Shown piece by piece: positions 16,782 through 28,025 of a stretch of DNA of 64,000 bases (positions are counted from its first letter, which is position 1; every line of letters starts with the position of its first letter). This DNA comes from Oceanimonas smirnovii ATCC BAA-899. GTDB lineage: Bacteria; Pseudomonadota; Gammaproteobacteria; Enterobacterales; Aeromonadaceae. The DNA lies in the NCBI RefSeq assembly GCF_000381965.1, contig NZ_KB908456.1, positions 124,001 through 188,000 of the forward strand. Direction: 5' to 3'. The notes beneath the pieces are model-generated. The model was not told the DNA's origin and made no database searches. It worked only from the letters and a program-made list of their open reading frames with translations. The translations under genes and the position numbers were made by a program.

Positions 16782-18611
16782 TCAGTGATGCAACGCATCG
16801 TGTATCTTTTCTGCCAGTGCTTTGCTGATGCCGGGCACTTTGGCCAGCTCTTCCACACTGGCCCGTTTTACTTCCTGCAAGCCACCCATGTATTTCAGTA
16901 GTGCCTGCCGGCGTTTGGCCCCTATACCGGGAATGGTTTCCAGGCTGCTGGTGACTCTGGCCTTGCCCCGCTGGGCACGGTGACCGGTAATGGCAAAGCG
17001 GTGAGATTCATCCCGAATATGCTGAATAAGGTGCAGCGCCGGCAAGTCGGCCGGCAAATGCCGCTCTTCATGCGTCTGCCCCATGATCAGGGTTTCCAGC
17101 CCGGGCTTGCGGGTAACGCCCTTGGCAACCCCAATCAGTACCGGCTTTCTGGGGCTGTCGGCCAGGACATCAGCAATCACACTTTCTGCCTTGCTGAGCT
17201 GGCCCAGGCCGCCGTCAATAAAGAGCACATCGGGCAGCGTGTCGGGATCCGCCCCGTCAAAGCGTTTATACAGGGCCTGCTCCATGGCGGCATAGTCATC
17301 GCCGGGCGTAATGCCGGTAATGTTAAAGCGGCGATAATCGCTTTTGCACGGGCCGTCTTTGTCAAATACTACACAGGACGCCACGGTTTTTTCACCCATG
17401 GTATGAGAGATATCGAAACACTCCATGCGGGCAATATCGGGCATGGCCAGCACGTCCTGCAGCTGCGCCAGACGCTGACGCTGAGTGCTGCGGTGAGCCA
17501 GCCGGCTGGCCAGGGCCGTCTCTGCATTGGTGCAGGCCAGCTTGACAAAGCGGGCCCGTTCACTGCGCACGGCACTGCGCAAACGCACCCGGCGGCCATA
17601 GTGCTGAGTCAGGGTATCGCTGAGCACGGTTTCATCGGGCAAGGTGCGGTCCAGCAGTACTTCTGACGGTGCTTCCCGGCCGTTGATGCCGGAAAGATAA
17701 AATTGCAACACAAAGCTTTGCAGGATTTCCTCGGCGTCGGTATCCGGGGCCATGCGCGGAAAATAACTGCGCCCGCCCAGCACCTTGCCCTGACGAATAA
17801 ACAGCACCTGCACACAGGCCTGGCTACGCTCCACAGCAAGGCCAATGACATCGAGATCGTCAAGCACATTGCCACTGACAAACTGCTGCTCCTGCACCCG
17901 GCGCAGCGCCTGCAGCTGATCGCGAAAGCGGGCCGCATCTTCAAAACGCAGTTCAATGCTGGCCTGCTCCATACTGTCGGCCAGATCCGTCAGTACCTGC
18001 TGGTTTTTACCCTGCAAAAATAACCGGGCCAGCTGCACCTGATGAGCATATTCTTCATCACTCACCAGCCCTGTTACACAGGGGCCGGCACAGCGCTTGA
18101 GCTGATAAAGCAGACAGGGCCGGCTGCGATTGGCATACATGGTGTCTTCACACTGGCGCACCGGAAACAGCTTTTGCATCAGATGCAGGCTTTCCCGTAC
18201 GGCAGCACCGTTAGGGTAAGGGCCAAAGTATTCGCCGCGCTTCTTGCGGGCACCGCGATGAATGCTGATGCGCGGATGGGCATGATCGGAGATCAGAATA
18301 TAGGGGTAAGACTTGTCGTCGCGCAGCAGCACATTGTATTTGGGCAGATACTGTTTGATCAGGTTGTGCTCAAGGATCAGCGCTTCGGTTTCGGTGTGGG
18401 TCACCGTCACCTGCACATCACAAATCTGGCGTACCAGAGCACGGGTTTTCTCGCCACTCACATTGGTGCGAAAATAGGATGACAGCCGCTTTTTCAGGTT
18501 TTTGGCCTTGCCCACATAGATCACCACACCGCCGGCGTCATACATGATGTAAACACCGGGCTGATCAGTGACTACCTTAAGAAAGGCTTTGGCATCAAAG
18601 GGCTGACTCAT
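16782..18611 (-). CDS. uvrC: Excinuclease ABC subunit C
   Basis: 609 residues. UvrC makes both incisions around bulky DNA lesions in complex with UvrB. The N-terminal GIY-YIG nuclease is seen as [10 protein letters not shown] with [15 protein letters not shown]; a UVR motif lies near residues 205-240 ([20 protein letters not shown]). The RNase H-like second nuclease follows, and the C-terminal helix-hairpin-helix pair ([30 protein letters not shown]). It starts 4 bases after the uvrY stop, so the two are co-transcribed. Confidence 0.97.
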   Translation of the reverse strand: MSQPFDAKAFLKVVTDQPGVYIMYDAGGVVIYVGKAKNLKKRLSSYFRTNVSGEKTRALVRQICDVQVTVTHTETEALILEHNLIKQYLPKYNVLLRDDKSYPYILISDHAHPRISIHRGARKKRGEYFGPYPNGAAVRESLHLMQKLFPVRQCEDTMYANRSRPCLLYQLKRCAGPCVTGLVSDEEYAHQVQLARLFLQGKNQQVLTDLADSMEQASIELRFEDAARFRDQLQALRRVQEQQFVSGNVLDDLDVIGLAVERSQACVQVLFIRQGKVLGGRSYFPRMAPDTDAEEILQSFVLQFYLSGINGREAPSEVLLDRTLPDETVLSDTLTQHYGRRVRLRSAVRSERARFVKLACTNAETALASRLAHRSTQRQRLAQLQDVLAMPDIARMECFDISHTMGEKTVASCVVFDKDGPCKSDYRRFNITGITPGDDYAAMEQALYKRFDGADPDTLPDVLFIDGGLGQLSKAESVIADVLADSPRKPVLIGVAKGVTRKPGLETLIMGQTHEERHLPADLPALHLIQHIRDESHRFAITGHRAQRGKARVTSSLETIPGIGAKRRQALLKYMGGLQEVKRASVEELAKVPGISKALAEKIHDALHH

Positions 18612-18615
18612 AAAC

Positions 18616-19257
18616 CTAGATTTTCTCGGCGTCGAGCATACCGTAGCGAATGGCCAGGTGGGTCAGCTCCACATCACCATTAATATTAAGTTTACTGAAC
18701 AACCGGTAACGATAGCTGTTCACGGTTTTGGGGCTCAGGTTCAACTGCTCGGAAATATCCGTTACTCGCTGGCCGCGGGTGATCATCAGCATGATCTGCA
18801 GCTCCCGCTCCGACAGTTCCTTGAACGGGTTTTCCTCATTGGAGAACTGACTCAGGGCCATGCGCTGGGCAATTTCCGGTGACAGATAACGCTGGCCGCT
18901 GTTCACCAGCCGAATGGCATTGATCATTTCTTCCGGCCCGGCACCCTTGGTCAGATAGCCGGCGGCACCTGCCTGCATGACCTTGGTGGGGAACGGGTTT
19001 TCGGTGTGAATGGTCAGAACAATGATTTTGATGTCCGGATTAAAACGCAGAATTTTGCGGGTGGCTTCCAGGCCGCCAATACCGGGCATATTCATGTCCA
19101 TTAAAATCACGTCAGGATGATGCTCGCGACACCACTGCACGGCTTCTTCGCCGCTTTTGGCCTCGCCGGTCACCTTCATTCCCTTGACGTCTTCTAAAAT
19201 GCGTCGGATCCCTGTGCGCACTAACTCATGGTCATCAACCAGGAATACGTTTATCAA
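18616..19257 (-). CDS. uvrY: Response regulator UvrY (GacA), TTG start
   Basis: 213 residues with an N-terminal receiver domain ([15 protein letters not shown], phospho-acceptor Asp in [10 protein letters not shown]) and a C-terminal LuxR-type helix-turn-helix ([21 protein letters not shown]). With BarA it activates the CsrB/C small RNAs. I place the start at TTG 19257 because GGAG lies 7-8 bases upstream and E. coli UvrY begins at the same residue (MINV). A longer frame reaching 19338 adds residues with no family similarity. The uvrY-uvrC-pgsA order is conserved. Confidence 0.93.
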   Translation of the reverse strand: MINVFLVDDHELVRTGIRRILEDVKGMKVTGEAKSGEEAVQWCREHHPDVILMDMNMPGIGGLEATRKILRFNPDIKIIVLTIHTENPFPTKVMQAGAAGYLTKGAGPEEMINAIRLVNSGQRYLSPEIAQRMALSQFSNEENPFKELSERELQIMLMITRGQRVTDISEQLNLSPKTVNSYRYRLFSKLNINGDVELTHLAIRYGMLDAEKI

Positions 19258-19314
19258 AGCTGTTCTCCGACTGCTTGTGGCCTGCTTAGCATATATCAAT
19301 TGGCTATGCTTCGC

Positions 19315-19320
19315 ATTATA
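19315..19320 (-). promoter_or_regulatory. Candidate -10 element upstream of uvrY
   Basis: A perfect TATAAT on the minus strand, about 58 bases before the TTG start. No good -35 hexamer is seen at 16-18 bases, so this is only a candidate, perhaps activator-dependent. Confidence 0.35.
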
Positions 19321-19430
19321 ACGAAAAAACGCAGGCATTGGCCTGCTGGAATATCTTAAGTATCAAATCGGCGCGAACTTGGCAACTCACCGGCTCACAA
19401 AGCAAATAAAGTATGGCCGCAGTAAAAACA

Positions 19431-19456
19431 AAAACAGACGCCGAAGCGTCTGTTTT
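19431..19456 (-). terminator. ppiD terminator
   Basis: Perfect 11-bp stem (AAAACAGACGC/GCGTCTGTTTT) with a TTCG tetraloop on the minus strand, followed by a T-rich run. It lies 21 bases after the ppiD stop codon and can also act for plus-strand transcription. Confidence 0.93.
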
Positions 19457-19477
19457 CAGTCATGGATATTGGCTGGC

Positions 19478-21376
19478 TCAGAAGAAACTGTCGTCTTCGC
19501 TGTCCAGCTGGCGATACTCAATGTCGGCTGCCGCTTTGAGGGCATTGATAAGGCTCAGGTAGTCACGCTGTCCTTGTACCCTGCTCTGTCCCTGGCGCAC
19601 CAGTGCCAGCTCGTCAGAAGGGGTTTCAGGCGTATTTACCTCGTCCAGACGCAGCACCGCAATGTCACCGCCAACCAGAGACACTGTGCTCAGGCTGGGC
19701 TCTTCATCAGGTGCCGGCATGGCAAACAGGGCATTGAGCAGTGCCGGATCCTGGGCGCTCTCACGGGTAACCTGCTCAAGCCGGGTGCTGTTCAGCTCAC
19801 GCTCACTCAGCCAGTTGTCGGCACTGCCTTCACGCCAGGCCTGCTCCAGCTCGGCTGCCGCCTGCTGCGCCAGTTCGCCGGCCTTGTCCTGCAACGCAAG
19901 CTCGGTGGCCTCGGCTTTCACTTCTGCAAAGTCACGCACCGCTGCCGGCCGGTAGTCGAGCACTCGAATAACGACCGCCTGATTGGTATCCAGCTCAATA
20001 ATATCGGAGTTCATACGCTGCTCACGCAGCTCAACAGAGAAGGCTTTGTTGATCACCCGGGTGTCATTCAGCTCTTCCGGCAGCTCACCGGCAGCCACAA
20101 AGTCGGTAGACGCTATGGTCAGGCCCAGTTCTTCAGCCGCAATATCCAGCGAGTCGGGGAATTCAAAGGCCAGCTCCGCCAGACGCTGTTCACGCTGATA
20201 GAAGTCGTCACCAGCCTGCTCCTGAGCCAAACGCTCGGCAATGCTGTTTCGCACTTCGTCCAGGGGTTTTACCTGAGCCGGGCGAACTTCAAGCAGCTTG
20301 ATAATGTGCAGGCCAAAGTCCGTTTCTACCACACCGGAAACATCGCCTGTTTCTGCCAGAGCAAAAGCGGCATTATCAAAGGCCGGATCCAGAGTGCCCG
20401 CTTCCATCCAGTCCAGCTCGCCGCCTTTTTCACCGGTAAAAGTGTCATCAGACTCAGTTTCAGCCAGCTCGGCAAAGTCTTCACCGGCGTTCAGGCGGGA
20501 CAGGATGCCGTCGATTTTTTCAGCGACATCATCACCTTTATTGACCATAATATGGGCCACGCGGCGCTGTTCCGGCTGAGTGTAACTGGCCTGGTTAGCA
20601 GCGTAATAATCTTCAATCGCCTGCTCGTCAATATCCGCCGCCGTCACTGTGCCTGCATCCAGCAGCACATAGTTCAGCTTCACTTGCTCAGGACGCTGAA
20701 AACGCTCTGGGTGAGCCTCATACCAGGCTTTTGCTTCTTCTTCACTGACGGCAGCACTGGCCTCGAATTGTTCAAGCGGTAAACGGACCAGGGTAGCGCT
20801 GCGCTGCTGGTGAGTCAGACGGTCCAGCAGACCGGCTTCGCTTTCCAGCGAAAAGGCAGAGCCTACCACCGCATTCAATAACATCTGGCGGTTCAGATCC
20901 TGGCGAATGCTGTCACGCAGCTGCTCCGGGCTCAGATTATTACGGCTTAGCAGCTGCAGATAACGCTCGTTGTCAAACTGGCCGTCTACCTGAAACTCGG
21001 GCAAAGAGCGAATGGCATTGCGCACCTGCTCATCGCTGGCACGCAGCTGCAAATCATCAATTTTCTGGTCAATCAGGCGCTGCTCAATCAACTGCTCCAG
21101 CACAGAGCGGCGAATTTGCGCCACATAGGCAGGATCGGCCAGCAGCTGGCTGAACTGCTCGCCCAGCTGACTCTGCAAACGAGCGCGCTCGTTGCTATAG
21201 GCATTTTCCAGTGCCTGAGCAGAAATCTCATCGCCGTTAACCACAGCCGCTATCTGTCTGGCAGGCTGAGTCACATAGCTGCCCACCCCCGCCAGGGCAA
21301 AAGACAGTATGATGGCACCCAGAATGATCTTGGAGGTAGTGCCCTGAGCACCTTCTCGCAGTTTGTCAAAAAACAT
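19478..21376 (-). CDS. ppiD: Periplasmic folding chaperone/PPIase PpiD (SurA-N domain)
   Basis: 632 residues, the usual PpiD size. It is anchored in the inner membrane by an N-terminal span (ILGAIILSFALAGVGSYVT) and faces the periplasm, where it binds newly secreted proteins near the Sec translocon. A SurA-N-like helical region covers residues ~35-200, and a parvulin-type PPIase domain covers about 265-360 (RRVAHIMVNKGD; GGELDWMEAGTL; FGLHIIKLLEVRPA). It follows hupB as in E. coli. Confidence 0.94.
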   Translation of the reverse strand: MFFDKLREGAQGTTSKIILGAIILSFALAGVGSYVTQPARQIAAVVNGDEISAQALENAYSNERARLQSQLGEQFSQLLADPAYVAQIRRSVLEQLIEQRLIDQKIDDLQLRASDEQVRNAIRSLPEFQVDGQFDNERYLQLLSRNNLSPEQLRDSIRQDLNRQMLLNAVVGSAFSLESEAGLLDRLTHQQRSATLVRLPLEQFEASAAVSEEEAKAWYEAHPERFQRPEQVKLNYVLLDAGTVTAADIDEQAIEDYYAANQASYTQPEQRRVAHIMVNKGDDVAEKIDGILSRLNAGEDFAELAETESDDTFTGEKGGELDWMEAGTLDPAFDNAAFALAETGDVSGVVETDFGLHIIKLLEVRPAQVKPLDEVRNSIAERLAQEQAGDDFYQREQRLAELAFEFPDSLDIAAEELGLTIASTDFVAAGELPEELNDTRVINKAFSVELREQRMNSDIIELDTNQAVVIRVLDYRPAAVRDFAEVKAEATELALQDKAGELAQQAAAELEQAWREGSADNWLSERELNSTRLEQVTRESAQDPALLNALFAMPAPDEEPSLSTVSLVGGDIAVLRLDEVNTPETPSDELALVRQGQSRVQGQRDYLSLINALKAAADIEYRQLDSEDDSFF

Positions 21377-21416
21377 AAGTTGTTATTGCTCCCGATGGCG
21401 GCAGGCCGCCAGTACC

Positions 21417-21446
21417 GAAAAAAAAGCGCACCACCGGATGCGCCTT
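21417..21446 (-). terminator. hupB terminator
   Basis: On the minus strand GCGCA/TGCGC (21426-21430 and 21439-21443), extended by A-T and G-T pairs and followed by eight T residues. It lies about 45 bases after the hupB stop. A second hairpin with GCCGGC arms (21463-21480) lies between it and the gene. Confidence 0.85.
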
Positions 21447-21489
21447 GTTCGGAGTCAGTGTGGCCGGCAGTATTGCCGGCGTGCTGATA

Positions 21490-21762
21490 TCAGTTAACGG
21501 CGTCTTTCAGGGCCTTTCCGGCTTTGAATGCAGGTGTTTTGGCCGCGGCAATCTGAATGGTGGCACCGGTTTGCGGGTTGCGGCCGGTACGGGCGGCGCG
21601 CTCACGCACTTCAAAAGTACCAAAGCCAACCAGAGAGACAGACTCACCATCTTTCAGAGTTTCGGTGATCGCTTCCACGAAAGCATCCAGTGCACGGCCG
21701 GCAGACGCCTTGGTGATGTCGGCGCCATCGGCGATTCTGTCAATCAGTTGAGATTTATTCAC
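21490..21762 (-). CDS. hupB: DNA-binding protein HU-beta, GTG start
   Basis: 90 residues, exactly the E. coli HupB length: [20 protein letters not shown] through GKALKDAVN. It bends and compacts DNA as a dimer; the RNPQTG proline-tip motif of the beta arm is present. I choose GTG 21762 over the ATG at 21768 because GAAGGGG lies 7 bases before the GTG and only one base before the ATG, and the GTG matches the first residue of homologues. Confidence 0.95.
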   Translation of the reverse strand: MNKSQLIDRIADGADITKASAGRALDAFVEAITETLKDGESVSLVGFGTFEVRERAARTGRNPQTGATIQIAAAKTPAFKAGKALKDAVN

Positions 21763-21927
21763 GGTCATTCCCCTTCATTTTATATTTGGCGTTGGTCGGA
21801 TGACACAACCCTGTTATTTGAGTCTGATGACAGGGCTTCATCCCGACCCTGTCATCACAAGCTTTCCAAGGCTACTGCGACTCTCGGCTACTGACAAGCC
21901 TCAAACCGCAGCCGAGAGCGAAAAACC

Positions 21928-24279
21928 TCAGGCAGATGCCACGGTAAAGCCTTCCGGCGGCTGTTCCAGGGCCAGTTCCAGCACTTCATCCACCCAGCGC
22001 ACCGGATAAATGTCCAGATCGCCTTTGACGTTATCGGGAATTTCTTCCAGGTCACGCTCATTTTCGGCCGGGATCACCACCCGCTTGATGCCACCACGGT
22101 GGGCCGCCAGCAGTTTTTCCTTAAGGCCACCAATGGGCAGCACTTCGCCGCGCAGGGTGATCTCGCCGGTCATGGCCACATCGGCGCGCACCGGGTTGCC
22201 GGTGAGGCTGGACACCAGAGCGGTACACATGGCAATGCCGGCACTGGGGCCATCTTTGGGCGTGGCACCTTCGGGCACGTGCACATGAATATCCCGCTTC
22301 TCGTAAAAGTCGGCGTTAATGCGCCACTTTTCGGCGCGGGAGCGTACCACCGTCAGGGCCGCCTGAATGGACTCCTGCATCACATCGCCCAGGGAGCCGG
22401 TGTAAGACAGCTTGCCCTTGCCCGGCACGTTGGCCACTTCAATGGTCAGCAGGTCGCCACCCACTTCGGTCCAGGCCAGTCCGGTTACCTGACCTATCTG
22501 ATTGCTTTCTTCTGCCTTGCCATAGTCAAAGCGAATAACGCCCAGATAATTTTTCAGGTTGTCACCATTAATCACGACCTGTTTGATATCTTTATTAAGC
22601 AGAATTTCCTTCACCGCCTTGCGGCACAGCTTGGAAATTTCACGCTCCAGACTACGCACCCCGGCTTCCCGGGTATAGTAGCGAATAATGCCGATAATGG
22701 CAGAATCTTCCACTACCAGCTCATTTTCTTTCAGGCCATTTCGGCTGATCTGCTTGGACAGCAAATGTCGTTTGGCAATATTGAGCTTTTCGTCTTCGGT
22801 GTAGCCGGACAGCCGAATCACTTCCATTCGGTCCAGCAGCGGCCCGGGAATGTTCATGGAGTTGGAGGTGGCCACAAACATCACATCGGAAAGGTCATAA
22901 TCCACTTCCAGATAATGATCGTTAAAGCTGTGATTCTGCTCCGGATCCAGTACCTCCAGGAGGGCGGAAGACGGGTCACCACGCATGTCCGACGACATTT
23001 TGTCGATTTCGTCGAGCAGGAACAGCGGGTTGCGCACGCCCACCTTGGCCATTTTCTGAATCAGCTTGCCGGGCATGGAGCCGATATAGGTACGGCGGTG
23101 ACCGCGGATTTCCGCCTCGTCACGCACGCCGCCCAGCGCCATGCGCACATATTTACGACCGGTGGATTTGGCAATGGACTGCCCCAGCGAGGTTTTACCC
23201 ACACCGGGCGGACCCACCAGGCACAAAATGGGGCCTTTAATCTTGTTGGTCCGGCTCTGTACCGCCAGATATTCAATAATGCGCTCTTTGACCTTTTCCA
23301 GGCCATAGTGATCCGCGTCGAGCACTTCCTCGGCCTTGGCCAGATCTTTTTTCACCTTGGACTTTTTCTTCCAGGGTACCGACACCATCCAGTCGATATA
23401 ACCACGCACAACCGTGGCTTCTGCCGACATGGGTGACATCATTTTCAGCTTGGCAAGCTCGGCCTCGGTCTTTTGTCTGGCCTCGTCGGTCATGCCGGCG
23501 TCTTCAATTTTCTGCTGCAGCGCTTCAAATTCGTCGGGCACATCATCCAGCTCGCCCAGCTCTTTCTGAATGGCCTTCATCTGCTCATTCAGGTAATACT
23601 CACGCTGGCTCTTTTCCATCTGCTTTTTCACGCGGGCGCGAATGCGGCGCTCCACCTGCAGCAGATCCATCTCCGACTCCATCATTGCCATCAGGTACTC
23701 GAGGCGTTCACTGACCTCAACAATTTCCAGTACCTTCTGCTTGTCTTCCAGCTTCAGCGGCATGTGGGCTGCCATGGTGTCCGCCAGACGGGCAGCATCT
23801 TCAATGGCCGACAGCGAGGTCAGCACCTCGGGCGGAATTTTCTTGTTAAGCTTGATGTAGCCTTCAAACTGGGTGATGGCAGAGCGCACCAGCACTTCCT
23901 GCTCGCGCTCGTCCAGGGCCTGGGTGGCCAGATACTGGGCTTCAGCTACAAAGTAGCCGTCTTCTTCCCGCAGCTGATCGAGCTGAGCCCGCTGGGCCCC
24001 TTCTACCAGTACCTTGACGGTACCATCGGGCAACTTGAGCATTTGCAGTACGTTGGCCACAGTGCCCACCTGATAGACATCATCCGAACCCGGATCGTCG
24101 GTGGACGCATCTTTCTGAGCAACCAGCAGTACCTTCTTGTCCTGCTCCATGGCTGCTTCCAGGCAGCGAATGGATTTTTCCCGTCCTACGAACAGCGGGA
24201 TCACCATATGAGGGTAAACCACCACGTCACGGAGAGGCAGGACGGGAGTTTCGATGCGTTCGGAACGCTCTAGGGTCAT
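21928..24279 (-). CDS. lon: ATP-dependent protease Lon
   Basis: 783 residues (E. coli 784). N-terminal substrate-binding domain from [23 protein letters not shown]+ module with Walker A GPPGVGKT, sensor and Walker B region ([12 protein letters not shown]), and the protease domain with the Ser-Lys dyad: PKDGPSAG holds the catalytic Ser. The start ATG 24279 has GAGG six bases upstream; a longer frame to 24351 includes the promoter and is rejected. Degrades misfolded and regulatory proteins. Confidence 0.97.
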   Translation of the reverse strand: MTLERSERIETPVLPLRDVVVYPHMVIPLFVGREKSIRCLEAAMEQDKKVLLVAQKDASTDDPGSDDVYQVGTVANVLQMLKLPDGTVKVLVEGAQRAQLDQLREEDGYFVAEAQYLATQALDEREQEVLVRSAITQFEGYIKLNKKIPPEVLTSLSAIEDAARLADTMAAHMPLKLEDKQKVLEIVEVSERLEYLMAMMESEMDLLQVERRIRARVKKQMEKSQREYYLNEQMKAIQKELGELDDVPDEFEALQQKIEDAGMTDEARQKTEAELAKLKMMSPMSAEATVVRGYIDWMVSVPWKKKSKVKKDLAKAEEVLDADHYGLEKVKERIIEYLAVQSRTNKIKGPILCLVGPPGVGKTSLGQSIAKSTGRKYVRMALGGVRDEAEIRGHRRTYIGSMPGKLIQKMAKVGVRNPLFLLDEIDKMSSDMRGDPSSALLEVLDPEQNHSFNDHYLEVDYDLSDVMFVATSNSMNIPGPLLDRMEVIRLSGYTEDEKLNIAKRHLLSKQISRNGLKENELVVEDSAIIGIIRYYTREAGVRSLEREISKLCRKAVKEILLNKDIKQVVINGDNLKNYLGVIRFDYGKAEESNQIGQVTGLAWTEVGGDLLTIEVANVPGKGKLSYTGSLGDVMQESIQAALTVVRSRAEKWRINADFYEKRDIHVHVPEGATPKDGPSAGIAMCTALVSSLTGNPVRADVAMTGEITLRGEVLPIGGLKEKLLAAHRGGIKRVVIPAENERDLEEIPDNVKGDLDIYPVRWVDEVLELALEQPPEGFTVASA

Positions 24280-24324
24280 AATGTCCTCTCGGCTTGAATG
24301 CAAAGTATTAGCGCTTGGATGAGT

Positions 24325-24351
24325 ATATGGGGGCAGGATCGCAAGATTCAA
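24325..24351 (-). promoter_or_regulatory. Sigma-32-type heat-shock promoter of lon
   Basis: On the minus strand TTGAAT (24346-24351), 13 bases, then CCCCATAT (24325-24332). The E. coli lon heat-shock promoter has the same two elements with the same 13-base gap. It lies 45 bases upstream of the lon ATG. Confidence 0.88.
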
Positions 24352-24372
24352 TCACAACACCCGCAAAAACGA

Positions 24373-24397
24373 AAAAAGGGGCAAAAAGCCCCTTTTT
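24373..24397 (-). terminator. clpX terminator
   Basis: AAAAAGGGGC / GCCCCTTTTT with an AAAAA loop, 20 bases after the clpX stop codon. The A and T runs on both arms make it bidirectional. It separates clpX transcription from the lon promoter just downstream. Confidence 0.92.
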
Positions 24398-24416
24398 CAG
24401 CTCAAAAAAGCCGCAT

Positions 24417-25697
24417 TCAGTCGCCGGAAGCAGCCTGGCTGTCGCCTTTCTCATAAATGAGAATGGGATCAGACTCACCTTTGATCACGGTTTCGTCAAT
24501 CACCACCTTGGACACGTCGTCCATGGACGGCAGATCATACATGGTGTCGAGCAGTACAGCCTCTACAATGGAGCGCAGGCCCCGTGCCCCGGTCTTGCGT
24601 TCCATGGCCTTACGGGCAATCGCACGCAGGGCGTCGTCACGAAACTCAAGCTCGACATCCTCCAGAGAGAACAAGGCACCATACTGCTTGGTAAGGGCGT
24701 TTTTAGGCTCAGACAGGATCTGCACCAAAGCCTCTTCGTCCAGCTCAGTGAGGGTTGCCACCACCGGCAGACGCCCGATGAACTCGGGGATCAGGCCATA
24801 CTTCACCAGATCTTCCGGCTCTACCCGGGTGAAGATATCACTCAGGCTGGATTTCTGATCCCGGGATTTCACCTCAGCACCAAAACCAATGCCGGTGCCC
24901 TTGTCCATGCGCTGCTCAATGACCTTGTCGAGACCGGCAAAAGCACCACCACACACAAACAGGATTTTGGAAGTATCTACCTGCAAAAATTCCTGCTGCG
25001 GATGTTTGCGTCCGCCCTGGGGCGGCACCGAGGCTACCGTGCCTTCAATCAGTTTCAGCAATGCCTGCTGCACGCCCTCGCCCGACACGTCCCGGGTAAT
25101 GGACGGGTTATCGGACTTACGGGAAATCTTGTCGATTTCATCGATGTAAACAATGCCACGCTGGGCTTTTTCCACATCGTAGTCGCACTTTTGCAGCAGC
25201 TTCTGAATAATGTTCTCGACATCTTCGCCCACATAACCGGCTTCGGTCAGGGTGGTGGCATCGGCCATGGTAAAGGGCACGTCCAGCAGACGGGCCAGGG
25301 TTTCCGCCAGCAGGGTTTTGCCCGAGCCGGTAGGACCAATCAGCAGAATGTTGGACTTGCCCAGTTCAACGCCGTCGGCACCAGTGGCATTGCGCAGCCG
25401 CTTGTAGTGGTTGTATACCGCTACCGCCAGCACTTTTTTGGCATGATCCTGACCAATGACATAATCGTCCAGATGAGCACGGATTTCATGAGGCGTGGGC
25501 AGGGCATCGCCCTCACGCTTGGGTGAAATATCCTTGATCTCTTCCCGAATGATGTCTTCGCACAGTTCGACACATTCGTCACAAATATAGACAGAAGGGC
25601 CGGCGATCAGCTTGCGCACTTCATGTTGGCTTTTACCGCAAAAGGAACAGTACAGCAATTTGCCGCCGTCCCCTTCGCCCTTGCGTTTGTCTGTCAT
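24417..25697 (-). CDS. clpX: ClpXP protease ATPase subunit ClpX
   Basis: 426 residues. N-terminal C4 zinc-binding domain (YCSFCGKSQ and [10 protein letters not shown]), AAA+ domain with Walker A GPTGSGKT and Walker [11 protein letters not shown], and the pore loop GYVGED. The IGF loop for ClpP docking appears as GIGFGAEV. It unfolds substrates and feeds them to ClpP, whose gene lies 85 bases upstream on the same strand. Confidence 0.97.
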   Translation of the reverse strand: MTDKRKGEGDGGKLLYCSFCGKSQHEVRKLIAGPSVYICDECVELCEDIIREEIKDISPKREGDALPTPHEIRAHLDDYVIGQDHAKKVLAVAVYNHYKRLRNATGADGVELGKSNILLIGPTGSGKTLLAETLARLLDVPFTMADATTLTEAGYVGEDVENIIQKLLQKCDYDVEKAQRGIVYIDEIDKISRKSDNPSITRDVSGEGVQQALLKLIEGTVASVPPQGGRKHPQQEFLQVDTSKILFVCGGAFAGLDKVIEQRMDKGTGIGFGAEVKSRDQKSSLSDIFTRVEPEDLVKYGLIPEFIGRLPVVATLTELDEEALVQILSEPKNALTKQYGALFSLEDVELEFRDDALRAIARKAMERKTGARGLRSIVEAVLLDTMYDLPSMDDVSKVVIDETVIKGESDPILIYEKGDSQAASGD

Positions 25698-25782
25698 TCA
25701 GTCACCTCGTGTGGATGCAGCGCGGGGTGTCACCCTGTTCGGGCCTCTACTGCACAGTGTACAGCACCCCGCCCCGCTTTGC

Positions 25783-26406
25783 TCAGTCGCGCTTGAGAAG
25801 CACCTCGTCAACCAGGCCGTATTCTTTGGCCTGTTCCGCTGACATAAAGTTGTCGCGGTCGGTATCGCGCTCGACCACCGACAGATCCTGGCCGGTATGC
25901 TCGGCCAGCAGCCGGTTGAGCTTTTCCTTGATATAGAGAATTTCCTTGGCGTGGATCTGAATGTCCGACGCCTGCCCCTGAAAGCCACCCAGGGGCTGGT
26001 GAATCATCACCCGGCTGTTGGGCAGGGCAAAGCGCTTGCCCGGTGCACCGCCGGCCAGCAAAAACGCTCCCATGGAGCAGGCCTGTCCCATGCACACAGT
26101 GCTGACGTTAGGCTTGATAAACTGCATGGTATCGTAGATGGACATGCCCGCAGTCACGGAGCCACCCGGCGAATTGATATACAGATAAATGTCTTTTTCC
26201 GGATTTTCTGATTCCAGAAACAGCAGCTGGGCGCAGATCAGGTTGGCCATGTGATCTTCAACCTGACCGGTCAGAAATATCACCCGCTCCTTCAGCAGCC
26301 GCGAGTAAATATCGTAGGAACGCTCACCCTTGGCTGTCTGCTCCACCACCATGGGGATCAGGGCGGCCAGAGGGCCGTCCGTCATCGGATTCTGGTTGTT
26401 CGACAT
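25783..26406 (-). CDS. clpP: ATP-dependent Clp protease proteolytic subunit
   Basis: 207 residues, the E. coli length. Catalytic Ser in [11 protein letters not shown] (Cys replaces the common Ala before Ser), catalytic His in [10 protein letters not shown], and Asp in [10 protein letters not shown]. An N-terminal propeptide-like segment is present. Forms a double heptamer with ClpX caps. It is transcribed from its own promoter region after the tig terminator and runs into clpX. Confidence 0.97.
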   Translation of the reverse strand: MSNNQNPMTDGPLAALIPMVVEQTAKGERSYDIYSRLLKERVIFLTGQVEDHMANLICAQLLFLESENPEKDIYLYINSPGGSVTAGMSIYDTMQFIKPNVSTVCMGQACSMGAFLLAGGAPGKRFALPNSRVMIHQPLGGFQGQASDIQIHAKEILYIKEKLNRLLAEHTGQDLSVVERDTDRDNFMSAEQAKEYGLVDEVLLKRD

Positions 26407-26428
26407 AAAATTTGTGTCCCTAAAACAA

Positions 26429-26460
26429 AATGGCCCGAGTGCACTTACACTGGGGCCATT
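26429..26460 (-). terminator. tig terminator
   Basis: Stem AATGGCCC/GGGCCATT (26429-26436, 26453-26460) with additional inner pairing AGTG/CACT, followed on the minus strand by TTGTTTT. It lies 34 bases after the tig stop codon and upstream of clpP. Confidence 0.88.
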
Positions 26461-26494
26461 ATACGCAAGAGCTTGATGCTTAAGTCAAATGATC

Positions 26495-27805
26495 TTAAGC
26501 GCCCATACCCGGCTTGTTCATCACTTCGTCAAAGGAAACCTGCTTGTCGGTCACCTTGGCCTGAGACAGCACAAACTCGATAGCCTGATCTTCTACCGCC
26601 AGGCTGCGCACGTTTTCCAGCAGCTGGGGGTTATCGTTGTAGTAAGCCACCACTTCAGACGGATCTTCATAGGCAGACGCCATGGAGGTGATGATTTCCT
26701 GTACCTTGGCGTCGTCAGCCTTGATCTCATTGGTCTTGATCAGCTCGCCCAGCACCAGACCCACGCGCACGCGACGCTCGGCCTGATCCTTGAACAGTTC
26801 AGCAGGCAGCTCAGGCGCATTTTTTGCGTCCAGACCACCAAACCGCTGCATGGCCTGCTTGCGCAGCGTGTCTACTTCACTGTTGATCAGAGACTGGGGC
26901 ACTTCTACCTGGTTCTGCTCCAGCAGACCGTCAATCACCTGCTCTTTCACGGACGCTTTCAGGGCCTGAGCCAGTTCGCGCTCCATGTTTTTGCGTACTT
27001 CGGCTTTCAGGCCGTCAACGCTGCCGTCGGCAATGCCAAAGCGCTTCACGAACTCTTCGGTCAGTTCGGGCAGCTGCTGGGCTTCTACCTTGGTCAGGGT
27101 GATGGCGAAGCTGGCCGGCTTGCCCTTCAGGTTTTCGGCGTGATATTCCTCGGGGAAGGTCACTTCAATGGTGAACTCGTCGCCGGCTTTCTTGCCCAGC
27201 AGACCGTCTTCAAAGCCCGGGATCATGCGGCCGGAGCCCAGTACCAGCACGAAGTCATCGGCCTTGCCGCCTTCAAACTCTTCACCGTCTACAGCGCCCA
27301 CAAAGTTCATGGTCACGCGGTCGCCGTCTTCGGCGGCGCGGTCGGCTTCGGTCCAGTCGGCGTGCTGCTTGCGCAGGGTGTCGATCATATTGTCCAGATC
27401 GGCATCGGTCACTTCGGCCTGTGGCTTCTCAACGGCTACGGCGTCCAGACCTTTTACTTCCACTTCCGGATACACTTCAAAGGTAGCGGTAAAGGTGAAG
27501 TCTTCGCCGGTCTTGATCGGCGTCGGCTCCATGGTGGGCATGCCCGCCGGGTTGAGCTTTTCGCTCATTACGGCTTCAAAGAAGTTGCGCTGCATCAGCT
27601 CGCCGGCCACGTCGGCTTCAACGGACGGACCAAACATTTTCTTGATAACGGTCAGCGGGGCTTTACCGGGACGGAAGCCGTCAATACGACGGGTTTTGGC
27701 CAGCTGACGCAGACGGCTGTTCACTTCACCGCTTACCTGATCGGCGGGAACAGTAATGGTCAGGCGGCGCTCCAGGCCCTGGGTCGTCTCTACAGAAACT
27801 TGCAT
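26495..27805 (-). CDS. tig: Trigger factor, ribosome-associated chaperone/PPIase
   Basis: 436 residues. Ribosome-binding signature G-F-R-x-G-K in [16 protein letters not shown] near residue 45, FKBP-type PPIase domain around 150-245 ([31 protein letters not shown]), and the C-terminal helical cradle. It binds nascent chains at the ribosome exit. The tig-clpP-clpX-lon-hupB-ppiD order is fully conserved with E. coli. Confidence 0.97.
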   Translation of the reverse strand: MQVSVETTQGLERRLTITVPADQVSGEVNSRLRQLAKTRRIDGFRPGKAPLTVIKKMFGPSVEADVAGELMQRNFFEAVMSEKLNPAGMPTMEPTPIKTGEDFTFTATFEVYPEVEVKGLDAVAVEKPQAEVTDADLDNMIDTLRKQHADWTEADRAAEDGDRVTMNFVGAVDGEEFEGGKADDFVLVLGSGRMIPGFEDGLLGKKAGDEFTIEVTFPEEYHAENLKGKPASFAITLTKVEAQQLPELTEEFVKRFGIADGSVDGLKAEVRKNMERELAQALKASVKEQVIDGLLEQNQVEVPQSLINSEVDTLRKQAMQRFGGLDAKNAPELPAELFKDQAERRVRVGLVLGELIKTNEIKADDAKVQEIITSMASAYEDPSEVVAYYNDNPQLLENVRSLAVEDQAIEFVLSQAKVTDKQVSFDEVMNKPGMGA

Positions 27806-27920
27806 TCTTTTACCTCAATGTTCTTCAGCACAGCGGTGCTGACCCTGTGATATGTGAAACAGCCCGGGCTGCTCCTTGGATCCTGATGAAGACTCGGTCT
27901 TCGCTAAAAACAGACGCGGC

Positions 27921-27949
27921 ATTATAACGGTGCTGTTTGCCAGCGTCGA
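27921..27949 (-). promoter_or_regulatory. Probable sigma-70 promoter of tig
   Basis: On the minus strand TCGACG (27944-27949), a 17-base spacer and a perfect TATAAT (27921-27926), about 115 bases upstream of the tig ATG. A palindrome CAGCCCGGGCTG (27860-27871) sits in the leader. Confidence 0.65.
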
Positions 27950-28025
27950 GTAACGAAAACGCTCCCTGGCCAAGGAATATGGGGCTAAAATGGTGCTTTT
28001 CAAGGCGTTTGCATGTTTTTTACCA

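Noticed and set aside
21870-21925. CTCTCGGCT/AGCCGAGAG inverted repeat after lon
   Set aside because: About 20-base loop and no T run on the minus strand; could be a weak terminator, but evidence is too thin.
22099-23436. 445-codon open frame on the plus strand opposite lon
   Set aside because: Lon is unmistakable on the other strand; the antisense frame is rich in His/Gln/Gly/Leu, typical of a GC-rich shadow frame. The same holds for the long frames at 19379-20782, 26489-27850, 32142-33524, 48112-49626, 60158-61648, 13586-15286 and 4847-5854.
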